Shown piece by piece: positions 1 to 7,632 of a stretch of DNA of 64,000 nucleotides. The notes under the pieces were generated by a model. The model searched no databases. It saw only the letters and a list, made by a program, of their open reading frames with translations, and was not told the DNA's origin. The DNA comes from Fimbriimonadaceae bacterium (lineage in GTDB: Bacteria; Armatimonadota; Fimbriimonadia; Fimbriimonadales; Fimbriimonadaceae): contig JAIBBE010000066.1 in the NCBI GenBank assembly GCA_019694835.1, forward strand, positions 62,001 through 126,000, written 5' to 3'. How positions within the stretch are numbered: the first letter of the stretch is position 1; each line of letters opens with the position of its first letter. Position numbers and translations under genes: made by a program.

Positions 1-331
1 CCCTCGGGCCGTCAGAGCCAACCTCGGTCTTCCTCGCGATCCCGTGATCTGAAGAAGTGCCACCGTCATTGGGCACACGGTAGTCCCATCCCGGTACACC
101 TCCGATGCCGAAAGAGTAGTAAAGGGGGTGGGAGGAGCTCAGTACTATGAGCTTCTGCTGGCCAATTGCCACATCTGTCTGACCCGGCAGTAAATTCGGC
201 GCAGCTTCAAAACCCCCATTTACTAAGAGCGATTGGGCTGGAGCTGACGGGCTGCCGATAAGCGCGCCACAGGCGAAAGTGAGCTTCGCTGCGATGCAGC
301 AGTGAAGACGAGTATTAGAGTTTGCTTTCAT
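1..331 (-). CDS. Exported protein with N-terminal NGGFE motif (3' part outside window)
   Basis: An open frame starts at ATG 331 and runs off the left edge without a stop; 110 residues are visible. The N-terminus has a basic n-region and a hydrophobic Ala/Leu/Ile stretch, with a plausible signal-peptidase site near residue 32 (SPSAPAQ). The mature part begins SLLVNGGFE and continues to a GVPGW segment. This opening is typical of secreted DUF642-like or choice-of-anchor proteins with beta-sandwich folds, but the visible part is too short to name a family. Upstream of the ATG there is only a weak purine stretch (GTGAAAG). It is transcribed divergently from the TPR gene that starts at 743. Confidence 0.6.
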   Translation of the reverse strand, partial: MKANSNTRLHCCIAAKLTFACGALIGSPSAPAQSLLVNGGFEAAPNLLPGQTDVAIGQQKLIVLSSSHPLYYSFGIGGVPGWDYRVPNDGGTSSDHGIARKTEVGSDGPR

Positions 332-742
332 ATCTTTCACATTAGTTGGCCTTTGAGGGAATTAGCCATCCCGACGTCCAAAGACCGCCACGGCGATCAA
401 CCGTGAGGTCCCCTCGGCGGGTCAGCGGGCGACTGTCCGCTCTGCGAACTTTTCATCTAGGCCTCAAGGTCGTATTGAGCGATCAAGCACAGGCTCTTTC
501 CGGGTCGGTTCGCGCCGGAGTGCCGCGCGGTGTTAGCGAAGCGGCCGACCAGCCATGTTCGGTTCCAGCGCGAGAGCTTGGAGGGCATCTCCCTCTCCCC
601 GAGGGGCTGGCCGCTGCGGCGCGGGCTGCGCTTCACAGGGGACATTGTGCGAGAGCCCATGTCTAAATCCCAGCTAAGTTCTCATAAGATAAGGCTGGAG
701 AGCCTAAGTTAACCTATCTCTGTGGTTCAATAGGGGGTGACG
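332..742. other. Intergenic region without a convincing gene
   Basis: About 410 bases lie between two divergent genes. Short open frames exist here, but none has a ribosome-binding site, a recognisable motif or a protein-like composition. The region holds one copy (676-697) of a 22-base direct repeat whose second copy overlaps the stop codon of the next gene, and the Shine-Dalgarno of that gene (AGGGGGTG, 732-739). Confidence 0.4.
676..697 (+). repeat. Direct repeat, upstream copy (22 bp)
   Basis: The pattern AAGTTCnnATAAGATAAGGCTG occurs here and again at 2027-2048, identical at 20 of 22 positions. The downstream copy covers the last codons and stop (Lys-Phe-Arg-stop) of the TPR gene; in the same phase the upstream copy reads Lys-Phe-Ser-stop. 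It may be a trace of an earlier tandem duplication of the gene end. Confidence 0.5.
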
Positions 743-2038
743 ATGATCGAAACTGGCCGCGAGACCGAAGGGGGTGAGAGCCCGCGACCACGACCGCGAA
801 AGAGGGCGGTTCGGCTAACCGATGACGCGCTGGCGCAACTGATGAATGCGCTCTACACGAGATGGAAGGCCAGTGGAGCGACTGGCCGATTGACGCGTGA
901 GGCCCGAGCGGAGTTGCTCGGGGTAAGCGTCTCGACAGGGGACCGCATCATCAATCAGCAGGGCGTTGATCGCCACACGCTCGTGCTTGCCTTCCAGAGC
1001 CTGACGCTTGAATGGGGAGACGGCCTGTGTGAATATGTCGTTCGGCCCGGTGACGAGGAACCTGAACCACCCGCTGCCACGGTAGACCCCGCAGTTCCCT
1101 CACCGCTTACGCGATCAAAGCGGAGAATGCGCTGGCTGCTCTGGCCGTTGGCCGCCCTGTTCTTGGTTGGGGCAAACCCGGTCTACCAGGAGGTCTCATT
1201 TTGGTACGACTCCGCGTACATTTCCAGCCTTGCAGAGGACTTCAACAAGAGCCTGAATATGGCCACCAACGAGTACTTTGCGGGGCATTATGTTGTTGCG
1301 GAAGAAGAGATCGGGAAAGCCCTCAAGTTGGCGCGTCGGCTCGGTAGGGCCGAGATGATTGCACTCGCATTGCGGATCGAAGCTGACATTGTCGCCGCCC
1401 AAGGATCGCTCTCCGAAGCGAGAGATCTCTATGCTCAGGCATTGACCATCAGAGAGTCCATGCGTGACGCGCGCAGCCGACCGGCCTTGCTTGAGGCCAT
1501 CGGCGACCTAGAGACCCGGATCGGAGACCTCAAGAGCGCCGAGATTCACCTCAAAGAGGGGCTGAAGGGCTACTCGCAGCAAAACGACCTTGGAGGTATT
1601 ACGATGTGCACCCGCGACCTCGGCACCGTCGCAATTGAGCATGGCCGACTGGACGAGGCTTCCCGCCTGTTCGCGTCGGCTCTGGAAGTTCTCGCAGGCA
1701 AAGACCCGGCCATGGTCAAGGATATCGAGGCACGCCAAGCCTTGGTACTTGGCGAGCGAGGTCAGTTTGCAGAGGCGAAGGAGGCTCTCCAAGCCTGCCT
1801 CGACTTTTGGGTCAAAAAGGATCATCAGAGGTGGATCGCTAAGACGCGATGGCAACTTGCGACTGTTGAGGCAGCGTCCGGGGATCTTCGCAAGGCGCTT
1901 CAAAGCCTGGCCCTTGCCAGGGAAGGCTACCAGCGCGCGGGTGATCGGGCTGGGGTTGCGGATTGTGAGCGCACTTTGCAGGAACTTCAGCGGACACAAG
2001 CCAACTACCCTGGCACTTTGGCGGATAAGTTCCGATAA
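743..2038 (+). CDS. Predicted HTH-like, single-pass membrane protein with TPR repeats
   Basis: About 431 residues. ATG 743 is preferred over GTG 737 because AGGGGGTG lies just upstream. The first ~35 residues are charged and low in complexity. Residues ~25-100 look like a helix-turn-helix-type module (segments RLTREARAELLGVS and GVDRHTLVLAF). A transmembrane segment follows near residue 130 (WLLWPLAALFLVG), then TPR-like helical repeats to the C-terminus with the A/G/Y spacing of TPRs (YAQALTIRES, HLKEGLKGY, LFASALEVL). The layout suggests a cytoplasmic nucleic-acid- or partner-binding domain joined through the membrane to a periplasmic TPR domain. Substrate and target are unknown. A similar HTH-then-TPR order occurs in regulators, but no family can be named with certainty. 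Confidence 0.7.
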   Translation: MIETGRETEGGESPRPRPRKRAVRLTDDALAQLMNALYTRWKASGATGRLTREARAELLGVSVSTGDRIINQQGVDRHTLVLAFQSLTLEWGDGLCEYVVRPGDEEPEPPAATVDPAVPSPLTRSKRRMRWLLWPLAALFLVGANPVYQEVSFWYDSAYISSLAEDFNKSLNMATNEYFAGHYVVAEEEIGKALKLARRLGRAEMIALALRIEADIVAAQGSLSEARDLYAQALTIRESMRDARSRPALLEAIGDLETRIGDLKSAEIHLKEGLKGYSQQNDLGGITMCTRDLGTVAIEHGRLDEASRLFASALEVLAGKDPAMVKDIEARQALVLGERGQFAEAKEALQACLDFWVKKDHQRWIAKTRWQLATVEAASGDLRKALQSLALAREGYQRAGDRAGVADCERTLQELQRTQANYPGTLADKFR

Positions 2039-2048
2039 GATAAGGCTG
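2027..2048 (+). repeat. Direct repeat, downstream copy (22 bp)
   Basis: Second copy of the 22-base repeat at 676-697 (20/22 identical). It overlaps the final codons and stop of the TPR gene. The two copies bracket that gene. Confidence 0.5.
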
Positions 2049-2100
2049 ACGGTGTTGGAAAGGGCTTGCAAACGACTTATCGCAATCCATAATCCGACCC

Positions 2101-3171
2101 ATGCGGAACGCTGGGTACTCGGTCGTGTTGCTCGTCTTGCTGACGCTTCAGTCACTTGCCAACCGGCAGGGCGATGCCCTGGTCCGGCAAATCAATGCCC
2201 TCAAGTCGCCCAAATGGGTCGAAGCCAAAGCGGTGGATCCCAGCTACGAGGCTGCCTGGGGCAAGAGATACGCAGTGTTTCTTAAGAAGCGAAACGCGCT
2301 CATCTGGAAGCTCTATCGCGTCGATCCCAAGCACAAGAAGACGGCAGACCTTCTGGTCGAGCGTTGGATGCAGTTCGATGATCCGCCGCTGAAGCCACCG
2401 CAGATGGCCGGGTACATCAAGCGTGTCGACGCTGACATCAACAAGGTTCTTGCCAACAAACCAAACCCCGCGATCGTGGAAGCCGCCTTGGCAGCCAAAG
2501 CTCAGAACGACCTGTATGCGGTCTTCTTTGATCCGACGTCGGAAGCCAAGGCGATCGAAGGCGCTCAAAGTTATGCACGCCGGTACCCGAATGGCGAGCG
2601 GCTGAAGGACGTCATGATTGCCGCCTGTTTGGCGGTGAGCGAGGAGGCCAAGCCTGCCGCCATTCGACGTTTTTTGGAGAAATTCCCCGACGATCCACTC
2701 TCGCATCGATTCGTCAAGACGCTCCGCCAAGCCAAGAGCATCGGTCAGCCGGTTGAACTCAAGTTTGTCGACGCCATGAGCGGGAAGGAGTGGGACATGG
2801 CGGCCCACCGCGGGAAGGTCGTGCTCATCGACTTTTGGGCCACTTGGTGCGGCCCGTGCCGGGAGACGATCCCCGAACTCAAGGAGCTCTACAGCGAGTA
2901 CCACTCGAAGGGCTTCGAAATCGTCGGGGTGAGTCTAGATGACTCGGAGGCAAAAGGCGGGCTCAAGAAGTTGAGGGAATTCGTGCAGAAGAGCAAGATG
3001 CCGTGGCCACAGTACCATCAGGGCGATGCCTTTGACGGCAAGTTCTCTTCTGAGTGGGGCGTCATGTCTATTCCCACCACGTTTTTGATCGATAAGCAGG
3101 GCAACCTGCGGGTGGTGAACGAGAAGAAACTCAAAGAGAGGATTGAGGGGTTGCTTTCTGAGCAGGGGTAA
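2101..3171 (+). CDS. TlpA/ResA-like thioredoxin-fold protein, exported
   Basis: 356 residues. The N-terminus (MRNAGYSVVLLVLLTLQSLA) is a signal peptide or anchor. Residues ~20-215 form a helical region with no recognised motif. The C-terminal ~140 residues are a TlpA/AhpC-TSA thioredoxin fold: beta strand VLIDFWATW, redox motif WCGPC at about residue 250, GFEIVGVSLDD, and the cis-proline strand SIPTTFLIDKQG. Such proteins reduce or isomerise disulphides in the periplasm, for example in cytochrome c maturation. The CXXC and the cis-Pro are both intact, so redox activity is likely. A long helical domain before the thioredoxin fold is common in environmental TlpA-like proteins. It follows the TPR gene by 62 bases on the same strand. 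The specific partner cannot be read from sequence. Confidence 0.85.
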   Translation: MRNAGYSVVLLVLLTLQSLANRQGDALVRQINALKSPKWVEAKAVDPSYEAAWGKRYAVFLKKRNALIWKLYRVDPKHKKTADLLVERWMQFDDPPLKPPQMAGYIKRVDADINKVLANKPNPAIVEAALAAKAQNDLYAVFFDPTSEAKAIEGAQSYARRYPNGERLKDVMIAACLAVSEEAKPAAIRRFLEKFPDDPLSHRFVKTLRQAKSIGQPVELKFVDAMSGKEWDMAAHRGKVVLIDFWATWCGPCRETIPELKELYSEYHSKGFEIVGVSLDDSEAKGGLKKLREFVQKSKMPWPQYHQGDAFDGKFSSEWGVMSIPTTFLIDKQGNLRVVNEKKLKERIEGLLSEQG

Positions 3172-3442
3172 GCGCAGTTAGCTCATAGTCAGTGGACCAT
3201 CGAGAGTCGATTATGAAATCCGCAGGCTTCACAGACCTGGTGCCGCTGCGCATAAAGTGACAAATGAGTTCGCTTGCAGTGCCGAAGCTGGCCAAACTCC
3301 TGGCTTTTCACCAGAAAGCTACCCAAGGGGCGCATCTGTTACACAATTCCTTCTCTCTCCCATTTGTGTACGAAGAATGATACACAATTTGCCACGGCAG
3401 TGGGGTAGATCTCGCTTCATTGCTGAAGGTTCAAGCAGCACT

Positions 3443-4726
3443 ATGATAACAAGTCTTCTCGCCAGCCTGATTTTTGTTTCCAAGCCTGAGGTCAGTCTCC
3501 GGCTCCTAAACTTGACGACCGTCACCGAGGACTTTGATCGGATCATCCGGCCGCAACGGGGCCAATCCGCCATTCGCTTCCGAGTTGACTTCGAAGTGAT
3601 TGGCGACCGCAGCGCATCATTCGCGATTTCGGCAGATTTCAATGGCCGCGAAATCGTCCAAGAGGTCGGAAGCCACGAACCAGGTCGACATACCAGGATC
3701 TACACATTTGGAATGCCGATCGAGTCGGACCTACCCGTGACGATTACCCTCGATCCGAACCAGACGAGTGGAGATCGTGACCTTGCGGATAACAAGTTCC
3801 AATCTCCTCTCGCGATTGAAGCTAACCCGCAGATGCCAGCGGTTCTGCGCAGTGATCCCAGAGTTTACGACCTTAAAGAGACTCTTACGCTCGGCTTTGA
3901 AGCGAGCGCTGCCGGACAGGATGTCACCATTGGTATGGCTAGTTTGAGGGAGACCGCGACAGTTCAACCCAGTGAACCTTCTGAAGCCACCGCACCAGAC
4001 TATGTCGAAATGACGGGCAAGGTTAACGTGCTAGGCAAGATTGCCTTTGAGCGCGAGCACCGGGTGACCCTTTGGAATGTGACGGTGAATCCCGACAAGC
4101 TCGCCAAAATCACATGGTCGCAAGTTGACAAGGATGATAGAGAAAGGCAATTTTTGACCATGAGCGCCCACCTCGACGGTAAGTCACCTCAGGTCAGCTC
4201 TTTTGTCAAGGCGGCGCTCGGAGCGGACCATCGCGCAACCCTTAGTCCCTTCGAGTGCGCAAAAAGGCTGTTCAAGGCAGTGAAGGCCAAGATCAAGTTC
4301 GCAGTGACTGATTGCTTTGTGCCGTCGAAGATTATCGACGCGGGCATTGGCCAGTGCGCCTCGGGAAACCGACTGTATTGCGCCGCGCTGAGGAGCATTG
4401 GGATTCCAGCGCGAACCGTGGGTGGCTTCTATGAGCCCGGCTCGAAGGGTGGACACGATGGACATCGCATCACTGAGTTCTATCTTCCTGGAGCAGGTTG
4501 GATTCCCGCCGACGCTACGCCCGATGCCAAGCCAGTCAAAGGTGGTCACTTGGACCAATTCGCGAACACCAATCAGACTAACCGACTATGGACTACCTAT
4601 GCCGATGATGCAGTCTATCCCTGCGGCTACGCACTCGGTACGCTGATCTCAGGATCTGGCGTGACTGATCGGTCTGAGCAGAGCTATCTCATTGAAGTAG
4701 GCAAGAGAGAGGGAGAGCATCTTTAG
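3443..4726 (+). CDS. Transglutaminase-like cysteine protease-fold protein
   Basis: About 427 residues from ATG 3443; ATG 3377 or an even earlier start (3257) is in frame, and the true start is uncertain. A short hydrophobic N-terminus (MITSLLASLIFVS) suggests export. Residues ~30-280 are beta-rich. The C-terminal third carries a transglutaminase core: Cys in GIGQCASGNRLYCAALRSIG, the conserved GIPARTVGGF strand, His in GHRITEFYLPGAGW and Asp in WIPADATPD. All three members of the Cys-His-Asp triad are visible. Bacterial members of this superfamily are usually proteases or amidases and rarely protein cross-linkers. The stop lies 6 bases before the ATG of the methyltransferase, so the two are probably co-transcribed. 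Confidence 0.82.
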   Translation: MITSLLASLIFVSKPEVSLRLLNLTTVTEDFDRIIRPQRGQSAIRFRVDFEVIGDRSASFAISADFNGREIVQEVGSHEPGRHTRIYTFGMPIESDLPVTITLDPNQTSGDRDLADNKFQSPLAIEANPQMPAVLRSDPRVYDLKETLTLGFEASAAGQDVTIGMASLRETATVQPSEPSEATAPDYVEMTGKVNVLGKIAFEREHRVTLWNVTVNPDKLAKITWSQVDKDDRERQFLTMSAHLDGKSPQVSSFVKAALGADHRATLSPFECAKRLFKAVKAKIKFAVTDCFVPSKIIDAGIGQCASGNRLYCAALRSIGIPARTVGGFYEPGSKGGHDGHRITEFYLPGAGWIPADATPDAKPVKGGHLDQFANTNQTNRLWTTYADDAVYPCGYALGTLISGSGVTDRSEQSYLIEVGKREGEHL

Positions 4727-4732
4727 AAGTCA

Positions 4733-5575
4733 ATGAGTGAGGAATACCTTTTGTCAGGAAATGATGGAGCCTACTTTTGCCTGAAAGACAGGTTTCGCAC
4801 TGAGCAATTTCGAAAGGCAATCGAGGAAACCGTTCGCCCAGGAGACGTCGTGCTTGACATCGGTGCTGGGACTGGCATCCTGTCGTTTTTTGCGGCGGCG
4901 GCGGGCGCCTCACAGGTGTTCGCGGTGGAGATCGACCCAGTTATGGCAGTGTCCCTGCGGAAGAGCGTCCAAGCAAATGGGCTCGGAGGTGTTATCACGG
5001 TGATCGAGGGAAATGCGCTCGCCATCGCAGGTCCCCCCCTCCCGGACGTGTTGATAGCTGAGATCATTGATACGGGTCTCCTTGATGAAATGCAGATACC
5101 TGTCATCGCGGATCTGCATCGAAGGGGCATCGTTTCCAGACAGACCCGGCTCATCCCCAGTGCCTACACGACGAGTCTTACGCTGGTTGATGCGGATAAC
5201 GACTTCTACGGATTCCAGATCCTGGCTCCCAAGCACGAATGGCCATTCTATCGCCAACCCAACGCAGGCTGGTACCAGACCCTGGTCATGGACGTGAGCG
5301 AGCGAGTAGAAATATGCCATGTGGAGTTTCGAGAACCGGAAACCGAACGTCATGTTCAGAGACGAGTAAAGTTTCAGGTTGAACCCGGAAGAACAGCAAA
5401 TGCTGTGCGCATCTCTGGCGTCGCTCAGCTATCTGATTCAATCAGCCTTTCGGCAACAAACAGTCTGAGCGGTGACAAAGTCCTGTCTATTGAACCTGTT
5501 TCAGGCAGCGCTGATTTCGATGTGAGCTATATTATGGGTCAAGGGCTAGGGTCTTTTCGTCTTACGCCTGTATAA
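4733..5575 (+). CDS. PRMT-like class I SAM-dependent methyltransferase
   Basis: 280 residues. The N-terminal half is a Rossmann methyltransferase: motif I VLDIGAGTGILSFFAAAAGA (from about residue 40), the acidic end of beta-2 in VFAVEIDP, and an acidic loop LIAEIIDTGLLDEM near residue 110. That loop closely resembles the double-E loop of type III protein arginine methyltransferases such as PRMT7. The C-terminal half is beta-rich, as in PRMTs. By family knowledge the substrate would be a guanidino group of arginine in a protein or peptide; this is inference, and the THW-like loop is not obvious. It lies 6 bases after the transglutaminase-like gene. It could instead be a small-molecule or rRNA methyltransferase with a similar loop. 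Confidence 0.75.
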   Translation: MSEEYLLSGNDGAYFCLKDRFRTEQFRKAIEETVRPGDVVLDIGAGTGILSFFAAAAGASQVFAVEIDPVMAVSLRKSVQANGLGGVITVIEGNALAIAGPPLPDVLIAEIIDTGLLDEMQIPVIADLHRRGIVSRQTRLIPSAYTTSLTLVDADNDFYGFQILAPKHEWPFYRQPNAGWYQTLVMDVSERVEICHVEFREPETERHVQRRVKFQVEPGRTANAVRISGVAQLSDSISLSATNSLSGDKVLSIEPVSGSADFDVSYIMGQGLGSFRLTPV

Positions 5576-5595
5576 CCTCGCATGAGGATAATGAT

Positions 5596-7632
5596 CTAAT
5601 CTACGAGCAGGCGATTTAAGTACGAGCGATACAGCTCACACCGAAATACGACCTTACCGTCGCCATCTTGTCGGACGATGCCTGCCGCCGCAAGACGATA
5701 ATATTCGTCATGCTGCGGCTGCGCCTTTCCTTCCAAAACGCTACGCGCGAATTCGGCAACTTCCGGCAGTCGCGAGACGGAGATCAGGATTCGCTTCAGG
5801 TGGTCATTGAACGGGCCGTCATCTCGATCAGCATTCTTGAGCAGAGAGGCATGGGTTTCGCGGCCCTTGGCTAGAACATCAAGAGCGGCTCGGGTCAAGA
5901 AGGGCTGTCCGCCAATGAGAGCGAAGAGGCTCTCTGTCTCCCCATAGCTCGAAAGTGGACTCCCATAGCGGGCGTTAAGGTCAATCGTCTGCTGCAGGTT
6001 GAAGTCGTCGAGCTGGAGTTTGCGACCGACATTAAACGGTGACTGATTGAGATCTTGGATGAACAGATGTGCCTCGGTAGCATAGGCGATAACGACCGTT
6101 AGTTTGCCCCAAGGTCCCGCGGGCTCGGTCGAGCGGGAATTATGCCAAGAGCGCACCAGGCCAAAGAAGTCTGACGCGAAAGGAGCCGTAAAGAGCTTGT
6201 CGACTTCGTCCATGTACCAGACAAGTGGCTCTGCAGTGGAATCGAGAACTTCGCGCAGAAAGTTTTCCATGTTGAGGTTCGCGCCAAAGATGTCGTCCCA
6301 GTTGCTTTCAAAATCATACTTGAACGCTAACTGCCGTGCAAGCGTGGCCGCCATGAGGCGATAGAACGTCTCATCCGAGTTCATCTGAGCTGCATTGAAC
6401 TTCTGAAAGTCGGTAACGGCAACTCGACGCCCAGTTTCTCGCGATCGCTTGGTCCCTTGCGCGAGCAAGGAGGTCTTGCCAATCTGGCGGGCTCCCTTCA
6501 CCAGGAGGATGCTCTCTTGGGCATCAAGAGCCTGCGCCAGGTCGGCATCACACTCCCGGCGGACATAGAAGGGGGAGTCAGGTGGCACCGCGCCTCCCAC
6601 CGGTTCTAGGCGCCCCTCCTCAGTCCGAGGTTTGAGGGGCTCGGTGATGGCCGATAGCAACTCGGTCACCAGCCTCTCGTCGTCTTCCGGCCCAGCCCAG
6701 GCGAAGAAGTGCAACGGCTTTAGGATTGCCGCCGCATTGCCTTCGAGTCCGTCGTCGCCTCCGACCCGAACGGGCAAGATGACGGGTTTGCCGGTCCTTA
6801 CGAATTGGTCTTGCGCAGTCTCGATCTCGTACTCCAGCATTTCGCTGCGAAGCGACTGGGGTGAGACGATCGCCACCACGGCGTCCGAACTCCGAATGGG
6901 ATCCTCGATCGCTTTAGCCCACGCCGCACTGATCTTCTGGTGATTGTCGACAAAGACCTCGTGCCCCAGGCTTTTGAGGCGCGTCTCTAGTGTCTTAAGG
7001 ACCTTTCCGTCGGGCTCCAGGTTGGATCGGTAAAGGAGAGCGACCTTCTTCCCTTCCGCTGCTGGAGACTTGGCAGGGCTTTCGAGCTTTTGAGGTGCCC
7101 TGGACTCACCGAACCCCGCACCTCGGAGGCTGAAGACCGAGATCACCAAATTGTGCTTCGCGGTTCCTTCCCCCAGAGGGTGAATCAGCGGTGTCCACTC
7201 GTCGAAGTGCTGCAGCCACGCCGCGTATTGGGCGGACAGAAGAATGTGTCCCGCATCACCGAAGTCCATCACGCGCTGGGCCGTGTTCAGCCCTTCGCCA
7301 ACTAGATTCTCCCTGCCCACCGCATCCATTTGCGGAAGGACCAAGCCACTGTGCACCCCCATCCGAACCGGCAGTGTCGCCGAGATCGCCTTGGCCACGT
7401 CGACCGCCGTTTGAACCGGAGCGAGCACGTCGTTGAAAAATGCAAGCGCTATCCCGTCGCCGGTGTGGATGTGATGCACCGCCGAGTTTGCCCTGGCGTC
7501 CAGATAGGCAGGCGATGCGTTGACGGCAGCGTTAAGCTGCTCAACCCGCCGCGACTGCTCGGCCGTCGACTCCAGGGAGAAGCCGACGATGTCGACGAAA
7601 AGGACATGGGCGATGCGGGTGGTGGAAGTCAT
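5596..7632 (-). CDS. Class III nucleotide cyclase - TIR - AAA_35 ATPase fusion protein
   Basis: 678 residues with three modules. Residues ~1-170 are a class III adenylate/guanylate cyclase domain: metal-binding Asp in FVDIVGFS, GDGIALAF, GVHSG, and the Asn/Arg pair in GLNTAQRVMDF. The usual purine-specifying Lys three residues before GDG is Ile, so the nucleotide substrate is uncertain. Residues ~190-330 are a TIR-type domain (KVALLYRSNL start, GHEVFVD, SSDAVVAIVSPQSLRSEMLE with acidic residues near the expected NADase Glu). Residues ~355-600 are a STAND/AAA_35 ATPase: Walker A GARQIGKTSLL, Walker B LVWYMDEVDKL, then a winged-helix-like tail. There is no membrane segment. The ATG overlaps the stop of the upstream receptor gene by four bases (ATGA), so synthesis is coupled to it. 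Inferred role: signalling or effector component of the locus. Confidence 0.85.
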   Translation of the reverse strand: MTSTTRIAHVLFVDIVGFSLESTAEQSRRVEQLNAAVNASPAYLDARANSAVHHIHTGDGIALAFFNDVLAPVQTAVDVAKAISATLPVRMGVHSGLVLPQMDAVGRENLVGEGLNTAQRVMDFGDAGHILLSAQYAAWLQHFDEWTPLIHPLGEGTAKHNLVISVFSLRGAGFGESRAPQKLESPAKSPAAEGKKVALLYRSNLEPDGKVLKTLETRLKSLGHEVFVDNHQKISAAWAKAIEDPIRSSDAVVAIVSPQSLRSEMLEYEIETAQDQFVRTGKPVILPVRVGGDDGLEGNAAAILKPLHFFAWAGPEDDERLVTELLSAITEPLKPRTEEGRLEPVGGAVPPDSPFYVRRECDADLAQALDAQESILLVKGARQIGKTSLLAQGTKRSRETGRRVAVTDFQKFNAAQMNSDETFYRLMAATLARQLAFKYDFESNWDDIFGANLNMENFLREVLDSTAEPLVWYMDEVDKLFTAPFASDFFGLVRSWHNSRSTEPAGPWGKLTVVIAYATEAHLFIQDLNQSPFNVGRKLQLDDFNLQQTIDLNARYGSPLSSYGETESLFALIGGQPFLTRAALDVLAKGRETHASLLKNADRDDGPFNDHLKRILISVSRLPEVAEFARSVLEGKAQPQHDEYYRLAAAGIVRQDGDGKVVFRCELYRSYLNRLLVD

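Noticed and set aside
346..666. Open frame of 106 codons in the left intergenic region
   Set aside because: No ribosome-binding site, arginine/proline-rich composition and no motif; competing frames on both strands are equally long.
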